Below are positions 8,012 to 16,761 of a stretch of DNA of 64,000 bases, one piece after another. The translations under genes were made by a program, and so were the position numbers. The notes beneath the pieces were generated by a model. That model was not told the origin of the DNA and made no database searches. It was given only the letters and a program-made list of their open reading frames with translations. This stretch comes from Terrimesophilobacter mesophilus (lineage in GTDB: Bacteria > Actinomycetota > Actinomycetes > Actinomycetales > Microbacteriaceae): contig NZ_JACHBP010000001.1 in the NCBI RefSeq assembly GCF_014200375.1, positions 2,046,001 through 2,110,000 on the forward strand, given 5' to 3'. The first letter of the stretch is position 1. The number at the start of each line of letters is the position of its first letter.

Positions 8012-9238
8012 TCAGCGCGCTGCGAGCGGCACCCCGAGCTCGCCCGCGACGGCGGGGGCGAGGTCCCCCCAGTCGGCGACCGAGACCGCGTCGAGTCCCT
8101 GCCAGGATGCCGTGGACCGCAGCAGTGGGGCAATGCGTTCAGCGACGAGCCCGGCATCCGCATGCGCCTCGGTCCACGCGGACTGCACGCGCAGTACATG
8201 AGCCTGGCGGTCGCTCTTGAGGTCGATGCGGCCGACGATCGCTTCATCGAGCAGGATCGGCAGACTGTAGTAGCCGAACACGCGCTGAGGCGCCGGAGTG
8301 TAGATCTCGATGCGGTAGTGGAAGTCGAACATCCGCAGAGCGCGCTCACGCCGCCACACGACAGGGTCGAAGGGGGAGAGCAAGGCGGTCGCCTCGATGC
8401 GGCGGGGGATGCGGGCATCGCGGTGCAACCAGGCCCGCTCCTTGCGCCCCTTGCCCTCCCAACCCTTCACGGTGACCTCCCGGACGATGCCCTCGTCCTC
8501 GAGTTCGTGCAACAGGCCGGCCACGTCCACCTTCTTGAGCCGGAAGTAATCGGTGAGGTCGGATGTCGTTCCGATGCCGTGCGCCCGCGCCGCGTGCTCG
8601 ACGAGGGCCCGGTGGGCCTCGTTCGCCGGAACTTCCTGCTCCAGCAGCTCCGCCGGCATGAGGTGCTCGGCGAGTCCGTACACGCGCTCGAACCGGGTGC
8701 GCCCCGCGCTCACCACCTCGCCCCAGCGGAACAGTACCTCGAGCCCGGTCTTGACCTCCGACCAGCCCCACCACGGCCCCGAACGCCGGTTCGCATCGTG
8801 TTCGACCGCGCTCGCGGCCAGCGGCCCCTTCTCGGCCAACTCCGCGCGCAGCCAGTCGAGAATGCTCCGGTGCGCGGTGGCCCAGTCGAGCAGGCCGTTG
8901 GATGAGGCGGTGCGGTAGCCGTCCATCCGCCAGCGGAACAGCGGCCACCATTCGCGCGGGATGAGCGCGGCCTCGTGCGCCCAGTACTCGACGTAGCGGC
9001 CGCGACGGGTGAAGGTGAGCCGGTCGAGCAGGTCCTTGTCGTACGGGCCCAGCCGCGCGAACATCGGAAGGTAGTGGCTGCGCTCGAACACGTTCACCGA
9101 ATCGAGCTGCAGCAGGCCGATGCGCTCGATGGCGAGGTTCAGCTGGCGCGTGCCCACGGCATCCGGTGCGGGGCGCCCGAACCCCTGTGCGGCCAGCGCG
9201 ATGCGGCGCGCCTGGGCGGGTGAGATCGAGTCGACCAT
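8012..9238 (-). CDS. AlkX/YcaQ-like winged-helix DNA glycosylase
   Basis: A 408-residue HTH_42 protein of repeated winged-helix modules. Near the N-terminus it has GLLQLDSVNVFERSHYL. The Q-phi-D triad (Q44, D46) is the form known for AlkX (E. coli YcaQ), as opposed to Q-phi-Q in AlkZ, so it probably unhooks DNA interstrand crosslinks or removes bulky alkyl bases. ATG at 9238 aligns with the family start; the reading frame stays open upstream but that part overlaps the divergent AI-2E gene. It stands alone, back to back with the AI-2E gene. Confidence 0.82.
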   Translation of the reverse strand: MVDSISPAQARRIALAAQGFGRPAPDAVGTRQLNLAIERIGLLQLDSVNVFERSHYLPMFARLGPYDKDLLDRLTFTRRGRYVEYWAHEAALIPREWWPLFRWRMDGYRTASSNGLLDWATAHRSILDWLRAELAEKGPLAASAVEHDANRRSGPWWGWSEVKTGLEVLFRWGEVVSAGRTRFERVYGLAEHLMPAELLEQEVPANEAHRALVEHAARAHGIGTTSDLTDYFRLKKVDVAGLLHELEDEGIVREVTVKGWEGKGRKERAWLHRDARIPRRIEATALLSPFDPVVWRRERALRMFDFHYRIEIYTPAPQRVFGYYSLPILLDEAIVGRIDLKSDRQAHVLRVQSAWTEAHADAGLVAERIAPLLRSTASWQGLDAVSVADWGDLAPAVAGELGVPLAAR

Positions 9239-9332
9239 GGGTCTCGACGATACCGGAGTGCACCGACACGACGACTGGATGCCACTTGGAGAATATGGAA
9301 TCCACGGCATATGCTCCCCCGTAGACTGAAGC

Positions 9333-10496
9333 GTGATGTTCCGCAAGCGACTGCCGCCGTCAGCGGCCCGCCGGGGCGCGCAACAGCGTTCGGCTGAGGA
9401 TGCGGTGCCCATGGGCATGCGCATCGCCGGCGCGTGGTCGTGGCGCATCCTCGTGGTCGCCGGTGTCGGCGCGCTGCTCATCTTCCTCGTCATCCAGTTG
9501 AAACTCATCGTCATCCCGTTCCTGGTGGCGATCCTGCTCGGCGCGCTTCTCGTGCCCTTCGTGCAGTTCCTGCAGCGCCACCGCTGGCCGAAGTGGCTCG
9601 CGGTCGGGCTGGCCGAGGTCGGTCTCATCGGAATCGTGACGGGACTCGTCTACCTCATCGTCACCCAGATCATCCGGGGCTTTCCCGACCTCCGTGACCG
9701 TTCCCTCGCCTTCTTCGAGGAGGTCAAGACCCTTCTGCTCAATTCGCCCCTGCACCTCACCGAGGCGCAGATCAACGACTACCTCGCCCAGGCCTGGGAT
9801 GGGATCCAGCGCGACAGCCAGTGGTTGCTCTCCGGTGCATTGTCGTTCGGCTCATCGTTCGGTCACTTCCTGGCAGGCATCCTGCTCGTCCTCTTCGCGA
9901 CACTGTTCATCCTCATCGACGGGAAGCGCATCTGGGCGTGGACCGTACGCCTGTTCCCGCGGGCGGCGAGGCCGGCAGCGGATGGTGCGGGCCGCGCCGG
10001 GTGGGTGACGCTCTCCGACTTCGTGAAGGTGCAGATCTTCGTGGCGTTCATCGACGCGGTGGGCATCGGTCTCGGCGCGTGGATCCTGGGCCTGTTCTTC
10101 GACGGGTTCCCGCTCGTGATCCCCATCGCGATCGCGGTGTTCCTCGGCTCGTTCATTCCCGTGGTGGGCGCGGTCCTCACCGGCATCCTCGCCGTGTTCG
10201 TCGCCCTCGTGTACCTCGGCATCTGGCCGGCGGTCATCATGCTCGGGATCGTGCTCCTCGTCCAGCAGGTCGAAGGCCACGTCCTGCAGCCGCTCGTCAT
10301 GGGCACGGCCGTCAAGGTGCATCCGCTCGCCGTCGTCTTCGCTGTCGCAGCAGGCGGTTACCTCGCCGGCATCGCCGGTGCGCTCTTCGCCGTCCCCGTC
10401 GTCGCCACGCTCAATGTCATCGTGCACTACATCGCGAAGGGCGAATGGCGAGAGAACCCCCGGCCGACACTCCAGAGCGTGTTGCGCGATGAGTGA
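9333..10496 (+). CDS. AI-2E family (TqsA/UPF0118) membrane transporter
   Basis: A 387-residue permease with about eight membrane segments. The C-terminal half has the family features: FSDFVKVQ-like amphipathic region, GSFIPVVGAVLTGI, and QQVEGHVLQPLVMG. Members export autoinducer-2 or small solutes, or act as Na+/H+ exchangers; which applies here is open. Start is GTG 9333 or ATG 9336. The stop overlaps the threonine dehydratase start (ATG 10489) by 8 nt, so the two are probably co-transcribed. Confidence 0.85.
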   Translation: MMFRKRLPPSAARRGAQQRSAEDAVPMGMRIAGAWSWRILVVAGVGALLIFLVIQLKLIVIPFLVAILLGALLVPFVQFLQRHRWPKWLAVGLAEVGLIGIVTGLVYLIVTQIIRGFPDLRDRSLAFFEEVKTLLLNSPLHLTEAQINDYLAQAWDGIQRDSQWLLSGALSFGSSFGHFLAGILLVLFATLFILIDGKRIWAWTVRLFPRAARPAADGAGRAGWVTLSDFVKVQIFVAFIDAVGIGLGAWILGLFFDGFPLVIPIAIAVFLGSFIPVVGAVLTGILAVFVALVYLGIWPAVIMLGIVLLVQQVEGHVLQPLVMGTAVKVHPLAVVFAVAAGGYLAGIAGALFAVPVVATLNVIVHYIAKGEWRENPRPTLQSVLRDE

Positions 10497-11721
10497 GGCG
10501 GATCCCCCCACGCTCGCGGAGATCGAGCGGGCCCGCGACCTCGTCGCGGGGGTTGCGAGCGTCACCCCCATGGAGAACTCCCGCTACCTGTCCGGCATCC
10601 TCGGCTCCCCCGTGTACCTGAAGTGCGAGAACCTCCAGCGCACCGGCTCGTACAAGATCCGGGGTGCGTACAACCGGATGGCGCAGCTCACTCCGGAGGA
10701 GCGCGCGCGTGGCGTCGTCGCCGCGTCGGCGGGCAACCACGCCCAGGGCGTCGCACTCGCCGCACGGGAGCTGGGTATCGCCGCGACCATCTTCATGCCG
10801 GTCGGAGTCGCCCTGCCGAAGCTGCAGGCCACCAAGAGCTACGGCGCGGATGTCGTCCTGCGCGGCCACACGGTCGACGAGCCTCTCCGTGCCGCAGCGG
10901 AGTTCGCACAGTCCACGGGGGCGATCCTGATCCCGCCGTTCGACCATCACGACATCATCACGGGCCAGGGGACCCTCGGGCTCGAGATCCTCGACCAGGT
11001 CCCCGATGTCGACACCGTGATCGTGCCGATCGGGGGAGGAGGCCTGATCGCCGGTGTTGCGAGTGCACTCGCCCGTCGCGGGGAACTCGAGGGCAGGAGG
11101 ATCCGTGTGATCGGGGTGCAGGTGGAGAACTCCGCCCCCTACCCGAAATCGATCGAGGCGGGTGAGCCGGTCGAGATCCGGATCAAGCCGACGATCGCCG
11201 ACGGCATCGCCGTGAGCAAGCCCGGAGCGCTCAACTTCCCGATCATCCGGGATCTCGTCGACCAGATCGTGACGGTCAGCGAGGACGACACCGCGAGGGC
11301 GCTGCTCGTCCTGCTCGAACGGGCGAAGCTCGTCGTGGAGCCGGCGGGAGCGGTCGCCGTGGCCGCGATCATCACCGGCAAGGTGGACAACCTGGGCACG
11401 ACCGTCGCGATCCTGAGCGGGGGCAACATCGACCCGCAGGTCATGGAGCGCGTCATCTCACTCGGCCTGGTCGCCTCCGACCGCTACCTCAAACTTCGCG
11501 TGAAGCTGCCAGACCGGCCGGGCCAGCTCGCCCGCATCGCCGAATTGATCTCGGATGCCAACGCGAACGTCATCGACGTGTCGCACGTAAGGAACGGGCG
11601 AGGCGCGCTTCTGGGCGAGGTCGAGCTGGAGTTGAGCCTCGAGACCCGCGGGCCGGAGCACGTCCAGCGCGTGCTCGACCACCTCATCGAAGCGGACTAC
11701 GAGCCGCGCACCGACTTCTAG
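10489..11721 (+). CDS. ilvA: Threonine ammonia-lyase (threonine dehydratase) with ACT domain
   Basis: A 410-residue fold-type II PLP enzyme converting threonine to 2-oxobutanoate and ammonia. PLP lysine K56 is in GSYKIRGAYN, the substrate loop is SAGNHAQG, and the phosphate is held by GGGGL. The C-terminal ~80 residues form one ACT-like domain (LKLRVKLPDRPGQLARIAELI). This single-ACT form resembles TdcB/short IlvA enzymes; whether it is biosynthetic or catabolic is undecided. ATG 10489 was chosen as the family-consistent start. Its TAG lies in a CTAG shared with the stop of convergent greA. Confidence 0.9.
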   Translation: MSEADPPTLAEIERARDLVAGVASVTPMENSRYLSGILGSPVYLKCENLQRTGSYKIRGAYNRMAQLTPEERARGVVAASAGNHAQGVALAARELGIAATIFMPVGVALPKLQATKSYGADVVLRGHTVDEPLRAAAEFAQSTGAILIPPFDHHDIITGQGTLGLEILDQVPDVDTVIVPIGGGGLIAGVASALARRGELEGRRIRVIGVQVENSAPYPKSIEAGEPVEIRIKPTIADGIAVSKPGALNFPIIRDLVDQIVTVSEDDTARALLVLLERAKLVVEPAGAVAVAAIITGKVDNLGTTVAILSGGNIDPQVMERVISLGLVASDRYLKLRVKLPDRPGQLARIAELISDANANVIDVSHVRNGRGALLGEVELELSLETRGPEHVQRVLDHLIEADYEPRTDF

Positions 11722-12203
11722 AAGCTGTAGGTCTTGACCTCGAGCAGCTCGACGGTGATGCTCTTGCCGTTCGGTGCGGTGTAGGTCACGGTCTCGCCCT
11801 CCTTGTGGCCGATGATGGCCACACCGAGAGGGCTCTGCTCGCTGTACACGTCCAGGTCGCTGTCGCCCGCGATCTCGCGGTTGCCGACGAGGAACTGGCT
11901 GGTGTCGCCGGCGATCTTCGCGGTCACAAGCATTCCGGGTTCGACGACGCCGTCATCCGGAGGGTTTCCGACCTTCGCCGTGCGCAGCAGCGCCGTCAAC
12001 TGGCGGATGCGCGCCTCGATCTTGCCCTGCTCCTCTTTCGCGGCGTGGTATCCGCCGTTCTCCTTGAGGTCGCCCTCTTCGCGCGCGAGTTCGATCTTGT
12101 GCGCGATCTCGGTTCGCCCTGCTCCGCTGAGGTGCTCGAGCTCGTTCGTGAGTCGGTCGAGCGCCTCCTGGGTCAGCCAGGTCTCGGCAATGATGTCAGC
12201 CAT
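11718..12203 (-). CDS. greA: Transcription elongation factor GreA
   Basis: A 161-residue GreA: N-terminal antiparallel coiled coil (about residues 8-80, with the acidic LAREEGDLKENGGYHAAKE tip region) and C-terminal FKBP-like domain (VYSEQSPLGVAIIGHKEGE). It rescues backtracked RNA polymerase by stimulating transcript cleavage. The ATG at 12203 is preceded by AAGGAG on the minus strand. Its stop overlaps that of the convergent threonine dehydratase by 4 nt at CTAG. Confidence 0.95.
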   Translation of the reverse strand: MADIIAETWLTQEALDRLTNELEHLSGAGRTEIAHKIELAREEGDLKENGGYHAAKEEQGKIEARIRQLTALLRTAKVGNPPDDGVVEPGMLVTAKIAGDTSQFLVGNREIAGDSDLDVYSEQSPLGVAIIGHKEGETVTYTAPNGKSITVELLEVKTYSF

Positions 12204-12257
12204 GGTGCACTCCTTAGGTGGATCCGTCCCCCCGACGGCGTCGCCTCTCAAACAAAT

Positions 12258-12281
12258 GAGACCGGCCAGCTGACCGGTCTC
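12258..12281 (-). terminator. Hairpin downstream of DUF4307 gene
   Basis: An 8-bp perfect stem (gagaccgg 12258-12265, ccggtctc 12274-12281) with an 8-nt loop. On the minus strand it is followed by a T-rich ATTTGTTTG run, so it probably ends the transcript of the gene at 12300-12716 before greA. Confidence 0.65.
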
Positions 12282-12299
12282 GAAGCGATTACCTCGATC

Positions 12300-12716
12300 T
12301 TACGCGAGCCAACAGCGGTAGATCAAGCCGGTGACAGCCCGCTGGGAGGTGCGGATGACCTCCGTGTACTGGGTCGTGTAGGTGGACGATGGCGCGAGTT
12401 CGATGATCTTCCAGCCGACGATCGCGTGGAGATCGTTCTGGGCCTCGAGGGCGCACGACACGGGCGTGCCCGTTCCGACGGACACCTGCCAGGTGATGCT
12501 CACCGTTTCATCGCTCACGACGCTGTGTGCGATGTCCTGCGCGTCGAGGCTGCCCTGCCCGTTGTCGAGACCGGCCCAGATCACCCAGGCGGTGAAGACC
12601 AGGACGACGAGGGCGGCGCCGATGACCAGCAGGAGGCGATCGCGCCTCTTCGCGCTCGGCGTGCGACCGTACCGGGCATCCAGCGCCGCCTGCGCGTCGA
12701 TTGCTGTTCCGGCCAT
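12300..12716 (-). CDS. DUF4307 membrane protein
   Basis: A 138-residue actinobacterial DUF4307 protein. A short cytoplasmic N-terminus with the family LDARYGR motif is followed by one membrane helix (about residues 28-48) and a compact beta-rich extracytoplasmic domain that contains two cysteines (C82 and C135), possibly a disulfide. Function is unknown; the family usually sits between greA and mca, as here. It has its own hairpin terminator. Confidence 0.85.
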   Translation of the reverse strand: MAGTAIDAQAALDARYGRTPSAKRRDRLLLVIGAALVVLVFTAWVIWAGLDNGQGSLDAQDIAHSVVSDETVSITWQVSVGTGTPVSCALEAQNDLHAIVGWKIIELAPSSTYTTQYTEVIRTSQRAVTGLIYRCWLA

Positions 12717-12772
12717 CGTTGCTCCCCGATTAGTCTGGTAACCCTAGGCTAATCGCGAACCGAAGGAGAACG

Positions 12773-13648
12773 GTGTCTCGTCGACTGCTCGCCGTGCACG
12801 CCCATCCCGATGACGAATCGAGCAAGGGTGCGGCGACCTACGCCCACTACGTGCACGCCGGAGCCGAGGTCATGGTCGTGAGCTGTACCGGAGGCGAACG
12901 CGGAGATGTCCAGAACCCCGGGCTCGTCGAGATGGCGATGGCGGAGCGCGACATGGCGGGGCTTCGGCACATCGAGATGGCGCGCGCGAGGGACATCATC
13001 GGGTTCGAGCACCGCTGGCTCGGATTCGAGGACTCGGGGCTCCCCGAGGAGGGTGAGGCGCTGCCCCCGAACTGCTTCGCGCTCATCCCGCTCGAATACT
13101 CCGCGGAACCTCTCGTGGCCATCATCCGCACTCTTCGCCCGCAGGTCATGATCACCTACGACGAGGCGGGCGGATACCCGCATCCGGATCATGTGCGCAC
13201 GCACGAACTGTCCATGTACGCCATGGCTGCTGCCGCCGACCCGAACCGGTATCCGGATGCCGGCCCGGCCTGGCAGATCCAGAAGGTCTACTACGACCGC
13301 ATCTTCAATTCGCCGCGCGCCAACGCGATGTACGACGCGCTCAAGGCGAAGCACCCGGACTCGCCCCTGCTCGAGGAGCTCGACGGGTACCGGTCCTGGA
13401 TGCGGGAGCGACCGGATCTGGCGACGACGCACATCGAGGTGGGGGAGTTCTTCTCGCAGCGCGACGCTGCACTGAAGTCCCACGCGAGCCAGGTCGCACC
13501 GGACAGCAGTTTCTTCTTCTGGCCCAATGACCTCCAGAGGGAGGTGTGGCCGTGGGAGGATTACCAGCTCGCGACCTCGCTCGTGCACAGTGAGCTGCCC
13601 GAATCCGACCTGTTCGCGGGGATCACCGCAGATGTGGAGCCCGAATGA
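12773..13648 (+). CDS. mca: Mycothiol S-conjugate amidase
   Basis: A 291-residue LmbE/PIG-L-fold zinc amidase. The N-terminal VHAHPDDESSKGAAT (H11, D14 as zinc ligands) and SCTGGERGD, and the later GGYPHPDHVRTHE (third His), match Mca more closely than MshB. It cleaves mycothiol S-conjugates of electrophiles to a mercapturic acid and GlcN-inositol, a cytoplasmic detoxification step. GTG 12773 follows GAAGGAG. The stop overlaps the next small gene by 4 nt (ATGA). Confidence 0.93.
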   Translation: MSRRLLAVHAHPDDESSKGAATYAHYVHAGAEVMVVSCTGGERGDVQNPGLVEMAMAERDMAGLRHIEMARARDIIGFEHRWLGFEDSGLPEEGEALPPNCFALIPLEYSAEPLVAIIRTLRPQVMITYDEAGGYPHPDHVRTHELSMYAMAAAADPNRYPDAGPAWQIQKVYYDRIFNSPRANAMYDALKAKHPDSPLLEELDGYRSWMRERPDLATTHIEVGEFFSQRDAALKSHASQVAPDSSFFFWPNDLQREVWPWEDYQLATSLVHSELPESDLFAGITADVEPE

Positions 13649-13860
13649 ACCCGACCCCGACGCCGACCCTGCCGGCGGATTTCAACCTCGACACCGTCAC
13701 CCCCGGATGGATCGGGTTCGCCATCACGTTTCTGGTCGTGCTCGTGACGGTCTTCCTCATCATGGACATGGTGCGCAGGATCCGCCGGGTGCGCTACCGC
13801 GCGGAGGTGCGCGAGAAGCTCGAGGAGGAGCGCCGGGCCGACGACCTGCCCGGCAGCTAG
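13645..13860 (+). CDS. Small single-pass membrane protein
   Basis: A 71-residue protein: a proline/threonine-rich start, one membrane helix (about residues 22-43) and a basic then acidic cytoplasmic tail (RRIRRVRYRAEVREKLEEERR). It is translationally coupled to mca by an ATGA overlap, suggesting a linked but unknown role. Its TAG shares a CTAG with the stop of the convergent hemolysin III gene. I do not recognise a named family. Confidence 0.75.
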   Translation: MNPTPTPTLPADFNLDTVTPGWIGFAITFLVVLVTVFLIMDMVRRIRRVRYRAEVREKLEEERRADDLPGS

Positions 13861-14591
13861 CCGAGGACGGGCGGTGCGATGGCGACGAGGAAGATGCCTG
13901 TCCAGTGGCACAGGAACGCCAGCAGCGTGAGCGTGTGGAAGATCTCGTGGAAACCGAAGCGTCCCGGGAACGGGTTCGGCCGCTTGAGACCGTAGATCAC
14001 CGCCCCCGCGGTGTAGCAGAGCCCGCCTGCGATGATCAGGATCATCATGACCGCGTTCGCGGCGAAGAAGTCGGCGATGAACATGATCGCGGCCCAACCG
14101 AGGATCACGTAGAGCGGAACGTACAGCCAGCGCGGAGCCGAGATCCAGAACACTCGGAATCCGATCCCCAGCAGCGCACCGCCCCAGACGAGGCAGAGCA
14201 GCAGGATCGCCTTGCCCTCGGGGAGGGCGAGAACCGTGATCGGCGTGTACGAGCCGGCGATGAGCAGGAAGATGTTCGCGTGGTCGAGGCGCTTGAGCAC
14301 CTTCTTCGTGCGGGTGCTCCAGTTGAAGCGGTGGTACAGGGCGGAGATGCCGAACAGCAGGAGCGAGCTGAAGACGAACACGGCAGAACTGACCTTGGCC
14401 GCGACACCATCCGCAAGCACGATGAGAATGACCCCGAGGGCGATGGCCGCCGGGAACGTGCCGGCGTGGATCCACCCGCGCCAGGTCGGCTTGACCTCCT
14501 GGTGCTCCTGGGCATCCTCAAGCAACGGGATGTTCGGCAGGTCGACTTCATCCTCCACTGAGGCGATCGCGCGATCCGAATCCGTTGTCAT
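13857..14591 (-). CDS. Hemolysin III family (PAQR-like) membrane protein
   Basis: A 244-residue seven-helix protein of the HlyIII/YqfA/PAQR family. Conserved features are the HAGTFPAAIALG helix, SALYHRFNW, LDHANIFLLIAGSYTP and the C-terminal HEIFHTLTLLAFLCHW. The three His regions and the Ser/Asp mark the putative metal site of this hydrolase-like superfamily. The hemolytic name is historical; a role in lipid or ceramide-like metabolism is only inferred. An acidic N-terminal ~30 residues precedes the core. Confidence 0.88.
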   Translation of the reverse strand: MTTDSDRAIASVEDEVDLPNIPLLEDAQEHQEVKPTWRGWIHAGTFPAAIALGVILIVLADGVAAKVSSAVFVFSSLLLFGISALYHRFNWSTRTKKVLKRLDHANIFLLIAGSYTPITVLALPEGKAILLLCLVWGGALLGIGFRVFWISAPRWLYVPLYVILGWAAIMFIADFFAANAVMMILIIAGGLCYTAGAVIYGLKRPNPFPGRFGFHEIFHTLTLLAFLCHWTGIFLVAIAPPVLG

Positions 14592-14662
14592 GGGCTCAGC
14601 CTAGGTCCGGGCAGTAACGGCACGCTGGGAATCGCCCCGCCCAAGTGGACTAACGTTGCCAT

Positions 14663-15448
14663 GTGCGAAAAAGGGAAGTGCCGTGGGCTAGAGGAATCCT
14701 CTACGGCCTGTACCAGAAACGGCTGCGGAGAGAGCTTGCCGGGCTCCCCGTGCCCCGGCACATCGCCATGATCCTCGACGGCAGTCGGCGTTGGGCCCGG
14801 CAGAACGAGCTCGACTCCGCCGGGCACGGGCACCGGGCGGGAGCGGCGAAGTTCCGCGAGTTCCTCGTCTGGTGCGACGACTTCGGCGTCGAGGTCACGA
14901 CCCTGTACCTCCTCTCGACGGACAACCTGTCGGGCAGGCCCGAGAGCGAACTCCACGACCTCTTCGAGATCATCGCGGATCTCGCCGACGAGCTCTCGCA
15001 TTTCCGCAACTGGAAGGTGCAGCAGGTCGGTTCGTCGGAGAACCTGCCGAAGGCGCTGTCGGCGAGCCTGGCCGCTGCCGAGGCCCGAACCCGCTCGAAC
15101 ACCGGGATGCACATCAATCTCGCGGTCGGCTACGGCGGGCGCCGCGAGATCGCCGATGCGATGCGCAGCATCGTCCGGCAGCACGCGCTCGAGGGGAAGT
15201 CGCTCGACGCGCTCGCGGAGGTGCTCACTCCGGAACTGATCGGCAAGCACCTCTACACCGGGGGCCAGCCGGATCCCGACCTCGTCATCCGCACCTCGGG
15301 GGAGCAGCGGTTGAGCGATTTCATGCTGTGGCAGAGTGCGCACAGCGAGTTCTACTTCGTCGAGGCGCTCGGCCCCGACCTGCGCGAGGTGGACCTGTTG
15401 CGCGCGCTGCGCGACTACGCGACGAGGATCCGCCGATTCGGGCAGTAG
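14663..15448 (+). CDS. uppS: Isoprenyl (cis-prenyl) transferase, UppS-like
   Basis: A 261-residue cis-prenyltransferase that extends allylic diphosphates with IPP. The pyrophosphate-binding start is IAMILDGSRRWAR (catalytic Asp), with HRAGAAKF, LYLLSTDN and the C-terminal IRTSGEQRLSDFMLWQSAHSEFYF motif. Length suits an undecaprenyl or Z,E-farnesyl diphosphate synthase of the actinobacterial type; chain length cannot be told from sequence. The start is uncertain: GTG 14663 lacks a clear ribosome site. Confidence 0.9.
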   Translation: MRKREVPWARGILYGLYQKRLRRELAGLPVPRHIAMILDGSRRWARQNELDSAGHGHRAGAAKFREFLVWCDDFGVEVTTLYLLSTDNLSGRPESELHDLFEIIADLADELSHFRNWKVQQVGSSENLPKALSASLAAAEARTRSNTGMHINLAVGYGGRREIADAMRSIVRQHALEGKSLDALAEVLTPELIGKHLYTGGQPDPDLVIRTSGEQRLSDFMLWQSAHSEFYFVEALGPDLREVDLLRALRDYATRIRRFGQ

Positions 15449-15480
15449 AGGTCGTCTCGGCTGCCGTGGCACACTGAGTC

Positions 15481-16605
15481 ATGCTGACGATCGACGAGTT
15501 CGCACTCGAGTTCGACGAAGAACCCGGATACCTCGACTTCGGACGAGTCGGGCCCCTCGCCCGCGTGGTGGTCGAGGAGGAGCGCGCACAGGTCGAACTC
15601 CTTCGCACCGCGCGATTCGGGAGCCTGGACAGTCTTATGGACCAGGACGCGAGGCTTCGGCAGGCCGTCGCGAATGCGACCGGGTTCCGCGAGGACGGCA
15701 TCGTCTTCCAGCCGAACACGAGCATGGGGCTCATGCAGGTCATGTTCGGGATCACCGGCGGAGTCCTCCTCTCGCCGGACGAGTTCCCGAGTTCTCCGTT
15801 CGCCGCCGTCCGATCGTCGGATGCCATGGGCAGGCTCGAACCGCACTGGCTCGAGACCGACTACGGCAGGGTCACGCCCGGCATCGTCAAGAGCCATCTC
15901 ACCAAAGACATCGTCGCCGTCGCGGTGAGCCTCGTCGACTACCGCACCGGGTACCTCGCCGACCTCGAGGGCATCCGGCAGGTCATCGGCGACCGGTTGC
16001 TCATCGTCGACGCGATCCAGGGGTTCACGGTCGCCGACGTCGACTACACGCTCGCGGATGTCGTCGCATCCGGCGGCCAGAAGTGGGCGCGGGCGGGCTG
16101 GAGCACCGGGTTTCTGGCCATGAGCGACCGCGCGATCGAACGGGTCAGCCCTGTCCTGTCGGGGTTCAACGCCACCGACGAAGGGCCGATGCCCACCGGA
16201 TCGGTGCCCGACGCCGCGCGGGGAGCCAGGGCATTCCAGGTCAGCAACCCGAGCCCGATCGCGCAGGCGCGTCTTGCCGCATCGCTCGAACAGCTTGCAA
16301 AGGTGGGCATCGATGCGGTCGCCGAGCGTGTGATCCGGAACTCCGCCATGGTCATCGACCTCGCGGACGAGTTCGGCATCCCGGTCGTCTCGCCGAGGGA
16401 TGATCGGGAACGAGCCGGAATCGTGGTCATAGAGCCTGCTGCGGACCAGCTCACGATCCTGATCGCGGCCCTCCACAATCACGGTGTGACGGTCACGGCG
16501 AGAGACGCGAACATCCGTATCAGCGTGCACGCGAGCACGACGGAGCAGACCCTGGCGATGCTGCGGGCGAGCTTCCAGGATTTCGCCTCCGCCACCACGA
16601 TCTGA
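15481..16605 (+). CDS. Class V aminotransferase-fold PLP protein
   Basis: A 374-residue fold-type I PLP enzyme of the class V/kynureninase-like group. The cofactor lysine is K201 in GGQKWARAG, and D177 (IVDAIQGF) would contact the pyridine nitrogen. It starts 32 nt after uppS and may share its transcript. The reaction is unknown; relatives include cysteine desulfurase-like and isopenicillin-epimerase-like proteins, but no substrate marker is visible. Confidence 0.8.
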   Translation: MLTIDEFALEFDEEPGYLDFGRVGPLARVVVEEERAQVELLRTARFGSLDSLMDQDARLRQAVANATGFREDGIVFQPNTSMGLMQVMFGITGGVLLSPDEFPSSPFAAVRSSDAMGRLEPHWLETDYGRVTPGIVKSHLTKDIVAVAVSLVDYRTGYLADLEGIRQVIGDRLLIVDAIQGFTVADVDYTLADVVASGGQKWARAGWSTGFLAMSDRAIERVSPVLSGFNATDEGPMPTGSVPDAARGARAFQVSNPSPIAQARLAASLEQLAKVGIDAVAERVIRNSAMVIDLADEFGIPVVSPRDDRERAGIVVIEPAADQLTILIAALHNHGVTVTARDANIRISVHASTTEQTLAMLRASFQDFASATTI

Positions 16606-16657
16606 GTTCCGCGTGTCGGTACCCCTGCGACGCGCGCTTGCACGTAGCGTCGAATCA

Positions 16658-16716
16658 TCAGGCATGGCGCCTGACTGAAGCGGCCACGTAAGTTCGCTTT
16701 TGACGTGAAGTGGCCG
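16658..16716 (+). promoter_or_regulatory. Two hairpins in the phoH leader
   Basis: Hairpin one pairs tcaggc (16658-16663) with gcctga (16669-16674), loop of 5. Hairpin two pairs cggccac (16681-16687) with gtggccg (16710-16716), with a U-rich loop. They fill the 156-nt gap before phoH. They could be a terminator for the aminotransferase gene followed by a leader structure. No known riboswitch class is recognised. Confidence 0.35.
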
Positions 16717-16761
16717 TGACGGACATGATCCGAGCCTCCCGCGCTCGGGGATGGAGCCCTA

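Noticed and set aside
12300..12716. A plus-strand frame at 12382-12741 as a separate gene
   Set aside because: It lies opposite DUF4307, whose membrane helix and conserved motif identify the real gene.
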